Assembly: GCA_002418625.1 (NCBI GenBank)
Contig: DIEM01000062.1
Location: 1-16,942 of the forward strand
Length of the DNA: 16,942 bases
Direction: 5' to 3'
Source of the DNA: Firmicutes bacterium UBA5774
Lineage (GTDB): Bacteria > Bacillota > Clostridia > Peptostreptococcales > Anaerovoracaceae
The translations under genes were made by a program, and so were the position numbers. Positions within the stretch are counted from its first letter, which is position 1. Each line of letters begins with the position of its first letter. A model generated the notes under the pieces. The model was not told where the DNA came from. It saw nothing but the letters and a program-made list of their open reading frames with translations, and did not search any database. Below are positions 15,767 through 16,942 of the stretch, in pieces.

Positions 15767-16219
15767 ATGGCGAATATAATCAATAAGAGGGCGATCGCAG
15801 TGCTGGCTGTTGCATGCATCGCGGGATTCACGGCTGTTGCCGGAGCGGCGACTTACACTCCTGGTTCGGAAGATGATCCTGTCGTCACAAAAAGTTATGT
15901 CGACGCTGAAATCGCTGAACTAAAAAGCACGATCGTGTCCGGCGGATCGGCGGCATCGACCTATCAGCCTCTTCAGATAGCGGCCGGAAAAAGCTTCATC
16001 GGCGGAGCAGGGACAGAATTGATCCTGCGAAGCGGTGAGGCAACGGCAATAGACAACGGAGCAAACGGTATTTCTGATATAACGGCAGGTACGGACCTAT
16101 GGACGGGAAATGCGGTTTCCGCGAATCATCTTTTGCTGGTTCCGAGAGCGGACGGCCGGGGCATCAAGGCAACGACGGACATCTGGCTGATGGTCCGGGG
16201 CGCATATGAAATACAATAG
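15767..16219 (+). CDS. small exported protein with a PGS-x2-DPVVTKSYVD motif, function unknown
   Basis: The 150-residue product starts with a signal peptide: NKR, then AIAVLAVACIAGFTAVAGA, with likely cleavage near residue 28 before TYTPGS. The Cys inside the core does not sit in a good lipobox. Next comes YTPGSEDDPVVTKSYVD, a motif I recognise from exported proteins of many Firmicutes, then a short charged helix (AEIAELKSTI). The remaining ~95 residues (FIGGAGTELILRSGEATAI, then a segment around HLLLVPRADGRGIKATTD) look like a small, largely beta domain. I recall similar unassigned proteins in Clostridia, but I know no function. It is 70 bases after nnr and only 14 bases before the DUF5693-like gene, so those two are probably cotranscribed. 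No catalytic motif is visible; a structural or wall-associated role is only a guess. Confidence 0.8.
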   Translation: MANIINKRAIAVLAVACIAGFTAVAGAATYTPGSEDDPVVTKSYVDAEIAELKSTIVSGGSAASTYQPLQIAAGKSFIGGAGTELILRSGEATAIDNGANGISDITAGTDLWTGNAVSANHLLLVPRADGRGIKATTDIWLMVRGAYEIQ

Positions 16220-16233
16220 TGGGAGAGGCATTC

Positions 16234-16942
16234 ATGAAATCTTTTATATATGAGAACAGGATCCTGGCCGCAATCGTCGCTTTTGCCCTCCTGGTATCGA
16301 TATTTGTCGACGCCGGGCGTATCGGCATTGAAAAAGACGCAAAGAGCTATGATATCATCCTTGATTATCAGGAGCTTGTCAACATGTCCAGGCAGTCGGA
16401 GCATGACATCAGCTGGTGGCTTGCGGAATTCAAAGGCATGGGTATCGACAAAGTCGGCCTGTCGGAAGAAACGCTCCTCACTTTGATGGACGATGAGAAC
16501 ATGCTTGTCAGCGCCGTCATGATGAGCACTGTCCTTGAAGAGGCGGACTGGCGCGACGGCTATCCGCAGGGTTTTGCAGCCGCCCTTGACGAGCGGGGAT
16601 TTGACGAGTTCGACGTCGTCGTAGAAGCGGATTCTGCTGAAGCATTCGAATTCATATCTGCAGCGCTGGTCAGCAGATTCGAGGAAGATCAGTATCTTCT
16701 GTATTTTGCCGGAGATGGAGGCTATATTGTTCTGAACGGAAATTCCAAGGATGCTCTTTATACTGACAAATATAAAAATCTCAATTCGCTTGGCATAGGA
16801 TTCACAGAGCAGGACAAGATATCAGGCTCAAAAATACTTTATGTCAATCTTGGAATGCTGCCGGAAAAAATCAAAATGATCGAGTATGCAGGCATGCTGG
16901 TCATTCCGAGGACCGCAGGCTATTCGGGCTGGAACGGCTTGG
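16234..16942 (+). CDS. DUF5693-like membrane-anchored protein, 3' end cut by window
   Basis: The frame is open for 236 codons to the window edge. It begins MKSFIYENRILAAIVAFALL, one membrane anchor at about 9-25, then an extracytoplasmic region with YDIILDYQELVNMSRQSEHD and DISWWLAEFKGMGIDKVGLSEETL. This matches the start of DUF5693 proteins as I remember them: a helix, then a segment looking for an inactive, TIM-barrel-like fold with a GI-x2-V-x3-EE-T-L pattern. The end of the visible part (GLP-like NLGMLPEKIKMIEYAGMLVIPR) fits that family's core. In Clostridia such genes are often followed by csaB, which pyruvylates wall polymers, and by glycosyltransferase genes; that region is outside the window. 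A GGGAGAGG site lies five bases before the ATG. Family assignment is from memory of the pattern, function unknown, probably cell-envelope. Confidence 0.65.
   Translation, partial: MKSFIYENRILAAIVAFALLVSIFVDAGRIGIEKDAKSYDIILDYQELVNMSRQSEHDISWWLAEFKGMGIDKVGLSEETLLTLMDDENMLVSAVMMSTVLEEADWRDGYPQGFAAALDERGFDEFDVVVEADSAEAFEFISAALVSRFEEDQYLLYFAGDGGYIVLNGNSKDALYTDKYKNLNSLGIGFTEQDKISGSKILYVNLGMLPEKIKMIEYAGMLVIPRTAGYSGWNGL

Overview
The window looks like chromosomal DNA of a Gram-positive, low-to-moderate GC anaerobe, most likely a member of the Clostridia (Bacillota). Pointers are a SpoVB/YtgP-type flippase, an AddA nuclease-helicase instead of RecB, strong GGAGG ribosome sites, a CcpA-type cre palindrome, and a final gene resembling DUF5693, a family I know from Clostridia. 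I cannot name the species. I see no tRNA, rRNA, CRISPR array, insertion sequence or prophage gene. Most of the window is core metabolism and maintenance.

Layout. At 1-1213 (minus) lies gpmI, cut by the window edge. A divergent promoter region (1214-1392) separates it from a plus-strand pair, a SpoVB/MurJ-like flippase (1393-3012) overlapping addA (2999-6547). No addB is next to addA. A hairpin at 6619-6644 separates addA from the convergent minus-strand gdhA (6672-8006). The 382-base gap above gdhA (8007-8388) holds a sigma-A-type promoter, a perfect 14-bp cre-like palindrome and the terminator of the next gene. That gene (8389-10728, minus) encodes a secreted LysM-PA-M28 metallopeptidase. 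After another terminator comes ilvD (10911-12575, minus).

A second divergent promoter region (12576-12757) drives ilvD leftward and, rightward, mgtE (12758-14119), the bifunctional NAD(P)HX repair enzyme nnr (14137-15696), a small exported protein of unknown function (15767-16219) and a DUF5693-like membrane-anchored protein (from 16234, cut by the right edge). These four run in the same direction with short gaps and no visible terminator, so they may share a transcript.

How the genes fit together: gpmI and gdhA sit in central carbon and nitrogen metabolism, and ilvD in branched-chain amino acid synthesis. The cre-like site suggests that carbon status controls glutamate dehydrogenase. The flippase, LysM peptidase, small exported protein and DUF5693 protein are all envelope-related. 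AddA and Nnr are repair functions, for DNA breaks and damaged nicotinamide cofactors. The less-described material is the exported pair at the right end, the LysM-PA-M28 architecture, and addA without its partner.
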